From Pilasporangium apinafurcum (lineage: Eukaryota > Oomycota > Peronosporomycetes > Pythiales > Pythiaceae), in the NCBI GenBank assembly GCA_001600495.1, contig BCKE01000031.1, positions 211,535-275,534 of the forward strand: a stretch of DNA of 64,000 nt, in the 5' to 3' direction. Position 1 is the stretch's first letter. Every line of letters begins with the position of its first letter. The position numbers and the translations under genes are program-made. Positions 1-9,892 of the stretch are shown here, piece by piece. The notes under the pieces are model-generated. The model was not told the origin of the DNA. It was given only the letters and a program-made list of their open reading frames with translations, and searched no databases.

Positions 1-129
1 TGTGTGGGTGATTTCAATCACTCCTTTTTTATCGTCCACAGTACAAGCAAATCTTGTGTGGCTCTACGCGTTTGTGGCCCCAAGTGGATCGCTTGAAGAG
101 AAATACTCTATAGAGGAAAAAAGTGAATA

Positions 130-1291
130 ATGGTGTATGGGCAGTTGCGTGTGGCCGTGATCGGCACGCAGACTCTGGACACAGATACATCCCATCCGTA
201 TACGGTGCGTCTGTCATCCACAATAATTATTGGTGATTGCGAGGGGATCATCAAATATTGATCTGCTCACTTATGGATCTGTAGGTGTATCTCACGGTCG
301 TGAATTACCACGGCGAATGCTACGAGCGTGTACTTCGGTACCGAGAAATCCGAAAGTTTGCACAGAGTATCAAGACACATAGCGGTAATACGATCAGTGC
401 GCCCTTCCCGCCGAAATCATGGACGCGAAAACAGGCATTGAAGACCGAGGTCGTCGAAGCGCGGCAAGTGTTGGTATGTAATGTCCTACCTGACTGATTT
501 AGATACATTGAAGTGATGTTGAAGTGTGGATACACGTGTCATATGTACTGTATCTGCAGCTAAATGAGTTTATGCGCGAAGTTTGCGAGAAAAAATTGAC
601 AATGAAGAGTGAAGATAAGCTTCTGCGGCTGCTACGCGTGGGCAAGTATGAGGATCTGGACACAGGCAAACCCTCCATGCGTGAAAGGCCGACGATGGAT
701 GCCGCACATGAGCAGGACGATCAGCCAGCGGCTCCCACAACTTCGGCAGTGACGATGACAACGGCATCTACGTTGAATCCGTCCAGCTCTTCGTCGATGA
801 CAGATACCGATGAGCTCTGGACAGTAGAAGAGCAAGCGGAAGAGGAAGAGGAGGAGGGTGCTGCAGCTGAAGCGCAAGCAAAAGAGAGAGTGGCACCCTC
901 AACAGCAACACCAACAACGAACCCCAGTCACTCGGATTCTGGTCCGATTACGGATCACAATGTACCGGTGCCGATAGTGCTACAAAGATCTGCATCAAGC
1001 CCAGCACAGCCACTGTCGCATACAACGCGATCTTCGTTGGAGAAGAGTGCGTCGTTCCCAGCGTCACCGTCCAAGAGCGAAAAGATGGAATTTGCTGAGC
1101 GGGAAGCGGGAGATGGGGGGATAAAGCAAGCAGCAGTCATCACTCAAGTGGATGGTGGTGAACTGGGGAATGATGAATCTGAGGGATTATCTCCTGAGAA
1201 GAAATATCAGCATCAGATTGCAAAACGACTCAGCAATATCAAGGAACTGTTGTCTGATAGCAACGAAAGCCGGATGGCAGCTTTTGTTTAA
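130..1291 (+). CDS. PX-domain protein (sorting-nexin-like), 3 exons, 331 aa
   Basis: The exons are 130-204, 285-473 and 560-1291, with two introns of 80 and 86 bp bounded by GT..AG. The frame is continuous across both junctions. Residues about 6-115 read as a PX phosphoinositide-binding domain: strands HPYTVYLTV and GECYERVLRYREIRKF (the R-Y pair that contacts phosphoinositide), the proline loop APFPPKS, and the closing helix LLNEFMREVC. The remaining two thirds is low-complexity Ser/Thr/Pro-rich with an acidic Glu run near the middle and a conserved-looking C-terminal helix (HQIAKRLSNIKELL). PX proteins bind PI3P-type lipids on endosomes, so a peripheral-membrane trafficking or signalling role is inferred. 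The start is the first ATG of the open first exon. A second PX gene follows on the same strand. Confidence 0.82.
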
Positions 1292-2595
1292 ACGGGAACG
1301 CCGCAAACATGTTACTCCTTGTTTTTTTCCTGGGGTATCATTTTTTTTTGCAAAGAGACAAAAAAATCCAATCGGTGGCGACGATGGTAGAGAAGCTCAT
1401 CCGTTCGGTCTTTTGTTCACGTGTACATTGCTGGCGTGTATTGTGCTGATGTTGCATGCAGCATGTGCGACTTTGGTGATGGCGATAGAGCGATCGCGTG
1501 CAGAAACGGCAGTTTTTCTTATGTGCAAAGTTGCATGTGCTAGGCTAGGACGATCGCAGTTTAAGGTGCCTATTTATGAACTTTTCGTAAAAACTATTAC
1601 CTACATACCGTAATGTGTCAGTTCTATGACCTCAATATGGATTGCATGGATGACGTCAGCGGATCAGTCAACACAAAAAACGTTCTGAAGGCTATAACCA
1701 CCTTTTCTTTGACTGAAGTTTCGACTTGACATTCTCAAAAGATATAACCACTTCTGATTCTGAAAAGAAGCTGGCCAGGATGCCCGGCATCTGTTCTCCC
1801 CGTATGTCAGGAATCCAATCAACTCCATATGCATTCAACTTTCATAGAAAGATGTTCCTCGCCTGTGCCTGTGCGAATAGAGGGCTTGTTGGTAAGGCAT
1901 ATATCACAAACTTCTTGTATGTTCACACTGTCAGACTGATGTTACACATTGGGAGATGCGTACCGCTGAAGATCTGGTGGACAGGCCTCTTGTTTACAAA
2001 TTTGTAGTATCCTAGGGTGCTTGTCACGGTTTCTGATCTTTGCTTTTGCTGATTGTCAGGTCACCAGATGTCACCATCCACGCGGTAATCCTTGAAGAAA
2101 GATGCAAAAAACGTTGGATACCGAACCATCGTACGTCTGACAAGACTGTCCCAAGAGTGCCACGATGCATATCTGTACAATAGCTAAACTACTATTCATT
2201 TTCTTCGTTGAGCGACCACGATTTGAGTAGCCAGCAGACGATCTACAACGTCGCACCGCAACACTCTTATTGTATTTAGTGTCGCCAGTATTCGAAGAAG
2301 AATGATATATTGTTGTCAGGCATTTCTATAATGATCACTATTCCGCAAGGAAATCTATCAATGACAAGATGAGGAACAAAACATGTGGGAGTACTCTATG
2401 AGTCCAGAACAAGCTATTCAAACAGAATAAAAAATGTCCTGAATAAATTTTTGTATCCAAGGTTTGACCAGGTGGCCACGAAACCTCAAGGCAATTAATT
2501 GGTCACAACACACATGACTGACCGAGTCAACTGTATCCTTGTGGCTCTAATCGTAGAGTAGGGGTTGCGGGTAGACTAGGGGACGGGCTGTTTAC
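1292..2595. other. Intergenic stretch, no supported gene
   Basis: About 1.3 kb between two PX genes. All frames are broken by stops at short spacing. The only open pieces (for example 1726-2007 plus) show no recognisable domain. A reverse-strand scrap near 1.7-2.0 kb has a CxxC-like motif, but I could not assign it to a family. It probably holds the 3' UTR of the first PX gene, decayed DNA and the promoter of the next gene. Confidence 0.5.
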
Positions 2596-3882
2596 ATGGA
2601 TGTGGCCACTACCAGTCACCTGCTCCCACTCCCTTCACACCCTTCTGATGGGCAGAAGAGCGCATCCTCCCGCGTTGCATACAAATTCCTATACATTGTG
2701 CCAAACCATCTCACGACGCGGCTCTCATACATGCAGGGACCAGATGGCCAGTCCCTCCCCTCCTCCTATCCTCTCTACTCTGACAGCAGCCAGCCTTCTT
2801 CTTCCCCCGCCGCGCTTCATAGTCAAATCTGCTGCCACCCGCGTATGATGCGGAAACCGAGTGTGACATCGCTCTTTACCTCGTCCGATGACCAAATGAA
2901 CAGTAGCAATAATAACCAGGATGATGTAAATGAACTCTATGAATTAATCGCCGTGGCTGCCCAAAAGCGACAGCAGCGTGAGGCATCCGAACTGAACAGG
3001 TCCAATACCATCCGCCCCTCCTCCATGGCTTCCTCCACTTCTTCCTTCCCTTTCACTGAAACAGAGGAAAGAGGAGCCGAAGCTACTACAGAGAGAGGAT
3101 CCCAACAATCAAAGAAGCGCAGACGGCGTCGACAGAAACTCAAACACTATGGACAGAACAAAGCAGGCAACAAGATCAATACCCTCAGCGGTTTCTTTAT
3201 CCACTCGATCACGCCACAGGAATCCTCCATCCTCAATTACACGTCTATTACATCCCCTGGCACGTACACGGAGTACCACATTGTCGTTGAGAATGTCCGC
3301 ACGGGCGAGATCTGGCAGGTCGCGCGTCGGTATTCGTCGTTTCTGATTCTCCGTGAAGCGCTCGCCCAGTCGTTCCAGTCCCCACATTGCCACTACTGCG
3401 CCAATATGATCCGCGACATGCACCAACTCGCCAAGAAATTTCCAGGAAAACGGCTTTGGGGGTCCTCCAAGCCCGCAGTCGTCCAGAATCGCGCTGAGCG
3501 GTTCCTCACATATCTACAGGAGCTGCTGGAGATCGGCACGAACGACTATCAGCTAAGCTGTCGACTAGTCTCGGACGGCTATGCTGTGCAGCTACGGAAT
3601 TTCTTGACCATGGACAGTGAGAGCTACAAAGGAATTCCAGGGAAATATGGCCAGGAGATCCCATCGCTGTTGCGAGAGATGTCAGTGCAGCGCTCGGCGG
3701 CAGAAGATGCAACACTTACAACCATACAGGAAGACTCGGTGCGTTCCTCGTCAGCACAGAGTTCCACTTTTGACGAAGAAGACGAAGGTGCGCAACAACA
3801 CGTCGTTCCAGAAGACTGCACCAAGAGTGGCAAGAAAGAAGACAATAACGACATTGATCAGTGGTTCGGTCGGCTCATTTAA
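2596..3882 (+). CDS. PX-domain protein, single exon, 428 aa
   Basis: An uninterrupted reading frame with a PX domain at about residues 195-335. It has the entry strand TYTEYHIVVEN, the signature WQVARRYSSFLILREAL (the RRYSxF phosphoinositide-binding motif), a Lys/Pro loop (AKKFPGKRLWG) and the terminal helices NRAERFLTYLQELLE. A strongly basic run (KKRRRRRQKLKH, about residue 175) precedes the domain and may strengthen membrane or nuclear contact. The N-terminal half is Ser/Asn/Pro-rich and the tail is acidic. The long CHYCANMIRDMHQL insertion between the RRYS strand and the proline loop is unusual for a PX domain. It is a likely lipid-binding regulator; its partners cannot be told. The gene converges on the kinase/phosphatase gene, with about 150 bp between stops. 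Confidence 0.85.
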   Translation: MDVATTSHLLPLPSHPSDGQKSASSRVAYKFLYIVPNHLTTRLSYMQGPDGQSLPSSYPLYSDSSQPSSSPAALHSQICCHPRMMRKPSVTSLFTSSDDQMNSSNNNQDDVNELYELIAVAAQKRQQREASELNRSNTIRPSSMASSTSSFPFTETEERGAEATTERGSQQSKKRRRRRQKLKHYGQNKAGNKINTLSGFFIHSITPQESSILNYTSITSPGTYTEYHIVVENVRTGEIWQVARRYSSFLILREALAQSFQSPHCHYCANMIRDMHQLAKKFPGKRLWGSSKPAVVQNRAERFLTYLQELLEIGTNDYQLSCRLVSDGYAVQLRNFLTMDSESYKGIPGKYGQEIPSLLREMSVQRSAAEDATLTTIQEDSVRSSSAQSSTFDEEDEGAQQHVVPEDCTKSGKKEDNNDIDQWFGRLI

Positions 3883-4036
3883 GCAGTAGCTGCTCAGTTA
3901 TCCAGGGAGAGTTCATCGGAAGACGATCCCTGGATGCTGTCGAAGAACAAATTTGATTTTAGTTTAGCGATATCATTATCGAAGGTATTCTTTTGTAGAT
4001 GAGCCACCGTACAACAAACAACAACACGGGTATTTA

Positions 4037-7000
4037 TTAACTTAACACGTTTGCTACTTGGTTGAGAGCAACAATTACAACACTAATATTGTCATGTGCA
4101 AAGTACTGTTGCGCCTTGAGCACCAGTTCCTGCGCAGCCAATTGCACATCCCCATGCATCCGCAGCTTTCGACGGATGAAGTTCACTACCTGCTGCGACG
4201 AAAGCACATCAAACAACCCATCACTCGCTAGTAATAGAAATTCATCCTCTGGGGCCACTTCACGCTCATAGACATCGGGCGTAACAATCAAATGACCCTC
4301 TTCCTTGTGCGCCAAGTCACCAAACCCGCGTGAAATTGCGAGAATGCCATCCAACCGGCCATTATGCACGAATCCACCGCTGCTTTCGATACGCGTCTTC
4401 TCCTCGGGGAGCGATGCCTTGTGGTCTTTTGTCAGTTCCACCGCCACGCCATCACCCGTCGACAGCACAGCACGACAATCGCCGATGTTCGCAAAGTACA
4501 GCACGGTTGGCTCGTCTTCTGACTCAATTTGGGCCCCCGACTCACCTGCCTCGCTCTGAGCTGGTTCATTTTCTTTTGGTTCGTCAGAATGATGGTTATC
4601 CGCTTCAACTCGCCGCCGCTTCCGCTTGGCGAGAATGGCAAAGACCGTGACCGCACCAGAGAAAGAAATGGGCTGCAGATGGCACTTCACATCCTCTGGA
4701 CAGAGATCTTCATCATCATCAGCGACATGTACATCTTCATGGTCCTCATCTTCGTCGTCATCATCGCTATGCGTGTGATCGGCCATATTCTGCCACGCTA
4801 CTTCATTTCCAAACGTGCGTTTGCGCTTCGGAAGCACACTACGGTTCTGCATTTCTAGGATCTCAAAATCGAGCTGATCACAGGCGATGGGAATCGCTTT
4901 CAATGGCGCGTCGATAAACTCTGGCTGGTTAAAGAAACGGTGATGCAATTCGCGATGCAAGAACGCCGCAGTGTCATCGCCATTGTGGCCATCGTACACA
5001 GCAAAATACGCCAAGGAAGCATAAGTGGACGCCACTGACGAGTTATACGATGAAAGATCGCAGTCTGTCATCCCCAAGGTCTTGTCTTCCATGTACGCGC
5101 GCGCACCCTTGGCCTCGGCGTATCCCGACCGAATCCGTAACGTCAAGTTCTCGCGAATCTTACTGCTCACATATACCTGAACAATTTGTGGCTTGTCAGG
5201 TTCCAGAAGGTTAGTAAACGATGACGCATGCGTGGGTCCATCTGGTGCGAGTTCTTCATCATCAGCGACAATCTCCAAATGGTTTGGCGCACCAATCAAA
5301 TCGTTAAAGGTGGCATCTACATCCACATCGGCTTCCACGTCACTATAAACAGAATCTTCACTGCTCTCCGAACCACGACGACGTGGAGCTTCATCGTCCT
5401 CTTCGTCGTCATCGACGTCTGTGACTTGCACGCAATCAATATCTCCCATGTCAAAATCATCACCCGATGCCGACTTCGCGCCAGCGGAGGCTGCAGAAGA
5501 TGAACTGATGGAACTATTCATGCTGTTAATCGATGAACTGCCGAGGGATTTCCTTGAAGATGACGTCACGCTTTTTCCTGTCTGAGAAGAGCTAACTCGT
5601 CCAAGTTCACGACCGCTGGAAGAGTGTGCTGGGGCACGCGAAGCCACAGAGAAATCATGATCGCGTGCCTGGAACAAAATTTTTCGAGATTGGTAATCAC
5701 CATCTTCGTTACGAAATACCTCCGAAGTAACCATCAAGAAATCTTTCTTGCGTGACAAAGACCGCTTGACCAATTCTGCGTCTGGAGCCAGCTCTCGGGC
5801 GGATGCGGCATGATTACTACCAGTTTCACTACTCGACGAGAGGCTCTCACGGTCAGCACTGTCGTCAAGCGCAGTCGCCGAGAAGTCAGAAAGTCGAGAG
5901 ACCGATGTAAACGATGTACGGCCAAACCCTTCCAGATTCCCAGAATCTTTGAATTGTGGGATTTTTCCTGTGCTCCTTTTTTTCGTGAGTGTACTGTTTT
6001 CGACGGAATTGCTTCTCACACCTCTGATCATAGGAGTCGATTGGCGTCTTCCTGGAGAGCCAGGAGCTGAAGGCAGGGATACTAACGAAGCACTAGACTG
6101 ATGCATTCCTGAAGACGATGTTACACTTGCGTGACGACTACGCGATGTTGGGCCAGTAGCTGGTAAGATGATCTCCGTCACTTTAGCACGTTCTGCCGAG
6201 AAAGCCATGCGTTTTTGATCCAGCAATAATTCCCGACTACGAGCGGAGAGATCCTTGTGGCCATGCATCAGTTGCACACGCTTATGATGCCGCCATGCAC
6301 TAATAATTCGGGAAACCTCTTCGGTAGACGCTCTGCTTGGAGTTGAGATAGATGATGCTGACGAGGTTGAGCTGGTAGTCGAGCCGGCAGTTGGAATACG
6401 AGTCTCCAACTGGCCCGATCCACCTCTTGTGAGAGAATGCGCACTGTTTGTTCGCATCACTCCTCCTTGCTGCTGTCTCGTTTTGACCATCAAATGAGCT
6501 TTTGCCAGACTTTCAGAAAGGTTTTGATCAATTCGTTCTGGGATGTTTTGGATTGCGCGTTCACTCTCGTCGATCGACACAGTAAAATGTTTGCCTTGGT
6601 TTTCCGCCAACCCAAGTGGGTCACTTCCCTCTTTTGTCACCCAGTCGTGTGTGAAGCAGTCACTTAAAGTTATGCGAAGCCGTGGATCTTTCGTCAGCAT
6701 GCGCTGCAGTAAATTCTTGAGATGTGGCTCCATCGTGCGTTCAATATCTTTTGGAAACTTCAATTCTTCACGTTGGACTCGTTCTGCAAGCACAATCTCA
6801 TTGTCGGCTAACCATGGAGGACGACCAATAACCATCATGTACAATGTTGCTCCCAACGACCAGATGTCAACTGCTGGGCCTTGGTAAGTTGCGTCAATGT
6901 CAAACATCTCCGGTGCCATAAATGCTGGTGTTCCTTTTGCTCCAGACAGTGTCTCCGTCTCGTTCATGATCATTCGAGCGGTGCCAAAGTCTGCGATCTT

Positions 7001-9259
7001 CGCTACACCCTCGTCGCTCACGAGAATATTCTCTGGTTTGATATCTCGGTGAATAACCTTGTGAAAATGCAGGTAATGTAGACCGCTCAAAAGATCCCGC
7101 ATATACTTCCGAGCGACTTCTTCGTTCAAGCCATTTGTTCGTGTCACTTCATCCATAAGATTATGCTGGACGTACTCCTGGACCAAGTACATCTTTTGAC
7201 TGGATGGATCATCGATTACTTCCACCAATTTGACGACGTTCCGATGATTAAGCTTCTTCATGATGGCAACCTCGCGACGCAGCACGTCTTGAAACTGATC
7301 TTCTTTCCCAGCCATCCGTTGTACAAAGGTACGATGCATGATCTTGACTGCGTAGAGCTTGCCATCTTCTTCGCTTTGGCATAATTTCACGCGACCAAAC
7401 GTGCCTTTGCCCAGGTCCCCTTTGATCACGTATTTATTCACTACTTTTTGTCCATTTTTCAGGCGTTGCTTCACCAGCTTTCGTGTTTCTGTGGCTTTCG
7501 CAGGTGACGATGGTACAGGAGGTGGGAAAACTCCCGATGCGTTGGGGTCAAGATTCATGGATGAGTTCGGGTCATCCTCTCTGCCAGATCCACTACTCAC
7601 GCTACTATTCGCGAGCCGTTGTTGTTGTAGACGCAAGCGCATCGCTCGACGAGTTGCTTTCTCTACGTATGCTTCTTGGATGAATCGCTGAAAATGGTCA
7701 GAGAGTAAACACTTGTCAAAATCTTCTTTGCTCAGGTACAAGCACTTGACTTGTCCAATGGCGCGCACAGACGCTGTTCGCGGCTCCTTGTAGATCAAAG
7801 ACATCTCGCCAAACACATGACCCTCATATAAGCGCGTCAACTCCTTCTCGTATGTTGTAGTCGAAGTGGTGCCATCGGATGCGGTCGTCGTTTGGGTTGC
7901 ATTTTCTGTCACCACAGCTTCGCCTCGGGTAATCATATAGAATCGAGTGCCTTCTTCACCTTGACGCACAATGTATTCCCCGTCACTGAAATTCGCAGGT
8001 TTCAAGCGACTCAGTACGATATCTTGATCTCGGGCATTCAAGCGAGCCAATAAAGGGACTTGTTGCAGCATCAAACTCAAGTGAACCTGTCCAATCCGCT
8101 GGAAATCTTCCTGGGTCAAGTAGAGTAGTTCAACATCTCCAACTGCACGAACGGTTGCGGTGCGTGGATCATCATAGATGAGTGCCAATTCGCCAAAGTA
8201 ATGCCCGGCGTGTAGGTGCGTAATCATTCTCTCTTGATCTGGCGAACCTTCGACGGTCTTGGTGATCACAGCACTTCCTTTGGCGATCATATAAAATCGG
8301 GATCCGCGTGTACCTTGTTGGACAATGACCTCTCCATCCTGAAATTTTGCAGGCTTCAAGGCACGCACAACCTGCTCTTGCTGCTTCTGACTAAGGTTAC
8401 GGAATAATTGTACCTGCTTCATGATCTCATAAACAGGCATATTGTCTTGAAGAAATTGCGACAGCACAGGCTCGTAGTCCTCATCTTCATCATCCGGTTC
8501 TTCCGGGGAACTGAGCCACGCTGTCAGTGCTGTCAAACTGTGCGAGCTGCTCGACACACTATTGCGTCCTGCTGCGGGGTGTCCTGTAAGTGAATTGGAC
8601 GATTGGTTCATATGGGAATGTGACGTCACGGACGAAAAGGAACTCTCACGTCGTGGCTTCGAGAGTTTCGGCGACAAAACAGCATCTTCAGGCTCTTCCG
8701 GCTCGTCCAGCCAATCATTGACTTCAAGTTCATCCGAATCAACAGCTATATCGTCATCGTCGTCGGAAGAAGAATCTAAGGATGAGTCTGCCCCGGAAAT
8801 GTTCCCAGAGATAATGCGCGCCTTCGACTGGGAGCGGCTGAGCATCTCTGGAATAGTGGGACGGAACCGCGAGAAAGTTGGCACGCGAAATGGCTGCTTG
8901 TCCATTTCTGCCAATGTCCGAGGTGAAGCGACAGGGGATGACGACGCGGAAGAATTCGGATCATCATCGACTTCCATGCCGATATTGGCTAATTCATTAT
9001 TGCTTGATCCTGACTGACTGGAGCGGCTTGAGGCTCCAAAGAACTTGGAGACCAACGACCCAGAAGAGCGGCGAAACATCTGCAGTAATACATCCGACGT
9101 ACGCTCTTCACTTTTGCGTTCTTCGTCTCTTTCGTCATTGCCATCCTCATTGGATTTCGGTCGCTTCGGAGCAGGAGGGGACGGAGATGGAGAGATGTGG
9201 TCAGCAACAGCGCCCGACATGGGTGACAGCTCGTCTTGAGTACTCAAGCGCTGGCCCAT
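4037..9259 (-). CDS. Cyclic-nucleotide-binding / protein kinase / PP2C phosphatase fusion, 1740 aa
   Basis: A single exon. From the N-terminus: an acidic Ser-rich leader; two cyclic-nucleotide-binding domains (about 283-395 and 403-523) with phosphate-binding-cassette signatures FGELALIYDDPRTATV and FGEMSLIYKEPRTASV; a protein kinase (about 607-875) with GKGTFGRV, the AVKIM lysine, HRDIKPEN, ADFGTA and an activation segment GTPAFMAPE; a long Ser-rich linker; and a PP2C phosphatase (about 1385-1735) with AVYDGHNG, GDCRAV, LASDGLFDV and a closing HDNISVV. All catalytic metal and kinase residues that I can see are present. MGQRLS at the start fits the N-myristoylation pattern (Gly2, Ser6), which would put it on membranes. 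It resembles PKG in its sensor part, but the kinase activation loop is of CaMKK/LKB1 type rather than AGC. It would couple a cNMP signal to opposing kinase and phosphatase activities in one chain. It may be catalogued as cGMP-dependent kinase. Confidence 0.93.
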   Translation of the reverse strand: MGQRLSTQDELSPMSGAVADHISPSPSPPAPKRPKSNEDGNDERDEERKSEERTSDVLLQMFRRSSGSLVSKFFGASSRSSQSGSSNNELANIGMEVDDDPNSSASSSPVASPRTLAEMDKQPFRVPTFSRFRPTIPEMLSRSQSKARIISGNISGADSSLDSSSDDDDDIAVDSDELEVNDWLDEPEEPEDAVLSPKLSKPRRESSFSSVTSHSHMNQSSNSLTGHPAAGRNSVSSSSHSLTALTAWLSSPEEPDDEDEDYEPVLSQFLQDNMPVYEIMKQVQLFRNLSQKQQEQVVRALKPAKFQDGEVIVQQGTRGSRFYMIAKGSAVITKTVEGSPDQERMITHLHAGHYFGELALIYDDPRTATVRAVGDVELLYLTQEDFQRIGQVHLSLMLQQVPLLARLNARDQDIVLSRLKPANFSDGEYIVRQGEEGTRFYMITRGEAVVTENATQTTTASDGTTSTTTYEKELTRLYEGHVFGEMSLIYKEPRTASVRAIGQVKCLYLSKEDFDKCLLSDHFQRFIQEAYVEKATRRAMRLRLQQQRLANSSVSSGSGREDDPNSSMNLDPNASGVFPPPVPSSPAKATETRKLVKQRLKNGQKVVNKYVIKGDLGKGTFGRVKLCQSEEDGKLYAVKIMHRTFVQRMAGKEDQFQDVLRREVAIMKKLNHRNVVKLVEVIDDPSSQKMYLVQEYVQHNLMDEVTRTNGLNEEVARKYMRDLLSGLHYLHFHKVIHRDIKPENILVSDEGVAKIADFGTARMIMNETETLSGAKGTPAFMAPEMFDIDATYQGPAVDIWSLGATLYMMVIGRPPWLADNEIVLAERVQREELKFPKDIERTMEPHLKNLLQRMLTKDPRLRITLSDCFTHDWVTKEGSDPLGLAENQGKHFTVSIDESERAIQNIPERIDQNLSESLAKAHLMVKTRQQQGGVMRTNSAHSLTRGGSGQLETRIPTAGSTTSSTSSASSISTPSRASTEEVSRIISAWRHHKRVQLMHGHKDLSARSRELLLDQKRMAFSAERAKVTEIILPATGPTSRSRHASVTSSSGMHQSSASLVSLPSAPGSPGRRQSTPMIRGVRSNSVENSTLTKKRSTGKIPQFKDSGNLEGFGRTSFTSVSRLSDFSATALDDSADRESLSSSSETGSNHAASARELAPDAELVKRSLSRKKDFLMVTSEVFRNEDGDYQSRKILFQARDHDFSVASRAPAHSSSGRELGRVSSSQTGKSVTSSSRKSLGSSSINSMNSSISSSSAASAGAKSASGDDFDMGDIDCVQVTDVDDDEEDDEAPRRRGSESSEDSVYSDVEADVDVDATFNDLIGAPNHLEIVADDEELAPDGPTHASSFTNLLEPDKPQIVQVYVSSKIRENLTLRIRSGYAEAKGARAYMEDKTLGMTDCDLSSYNSSVASTYASLAYFAVYDGHNGDDTAAFLHRELHHRFFNQPEFIDAPLKAIPIACDQLDFEILEMQNRSVLPKRKRTFGNEVAWQNMADHTHSDDDDEDEDHEDVHVADDDEDLCPEDVKCHLQPISFSGAVTVFAILAKRKRRRVEADNHHSDEPKENEPAQSEAGESGAQIESEDEPTVLYFANIGDCRAVLSTGDGVAVELTKDHKASLPEEKTRIESSGGFVHNGRLDGILAISRGFGDLAHKEEGHLIVTPDVYEREVAPEDEFLLLASDGLFDVLSSQQVVNFIRRKLRMHGDVQLAAQELVLKAQQYFAHDNISVVIVALNQVANVLS

Positions 9260-9892
9260 GATGAATAAGACGCTTCTACGCGTTTACAGACGTTACGTTC
9301 ATACAAAAGGCAGAATGACGAGGTGCAAGGGAGGAAGAATCCTTTGAGTGGTTGGGTGGATGATGACTTTGATAAAAGAGACCGCTTGACTTTCGATAAA
9401 AATCATACCCATCATCCTAATGTTGCAAGAATGTTGCTTCAACACATCCTTGTGCAACTTCGAGAACGACAATCACAATGGGATGTCAACGGTTTTCGCC
9501 ATCACTTTATTAAAGGACAGTTCATTATTTGGTAAAGATCTAAGATGTTGCACGAAGGTTTGCTGTACTCAGAATGTGTGTAACGTTCCCTCCTCCCTTT
9601 CTCTATCAAAATTTTCTAGACAGGCTGTGCGTCAACCACACACACCAGCTCGATGAACTTGGAACGTAAACGCAACGAGGATGAAGTGCTTGACGAAAAC
9701 AAGAAAACATAAACGATCAGTATCGCGAGTTGCCATAACATCTGCAGATCACAAAAATTATTGTTACCTTCCAAAGAAGTTTTGCGCACAATCTCTTCGC
9801 GTAAACGTTTCAAGACTTTGCAATCCAAATCGTGGTTTACATTGACAAGCAATGTTACCAAGACTCAAACGAAGACGTGAAAACACAAGTGA
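9260..9892. other. Upstream region of the kinase/PP2C gene
   Basis: Starts immediately 5' of the kinase/PP2C gene, which is transcribed away from it. Contains only short frames with no recognisable domain. It presumably holds that gene's promoter, although I see no clear TATA box. The right end runs into the Fanzor/TnpB relic. Confidence 0.45.

Noticed and set aside
1152-1613. 153-codon plus-strand frame overlapping the end of the first PX gene
   Set aside because: Shifted frame over the PX exon and its 3' UTR with no domain. The PX frame explains the coding signal.
1640-2300. Weak retroelement-like signal (a CxxC-type motif) on the minus strand
   Set aside because: Only a single short motif suggests a copia-like fossil. 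No reverse transcriptase, integrase core or terminal repeats were seen, so no element is called.
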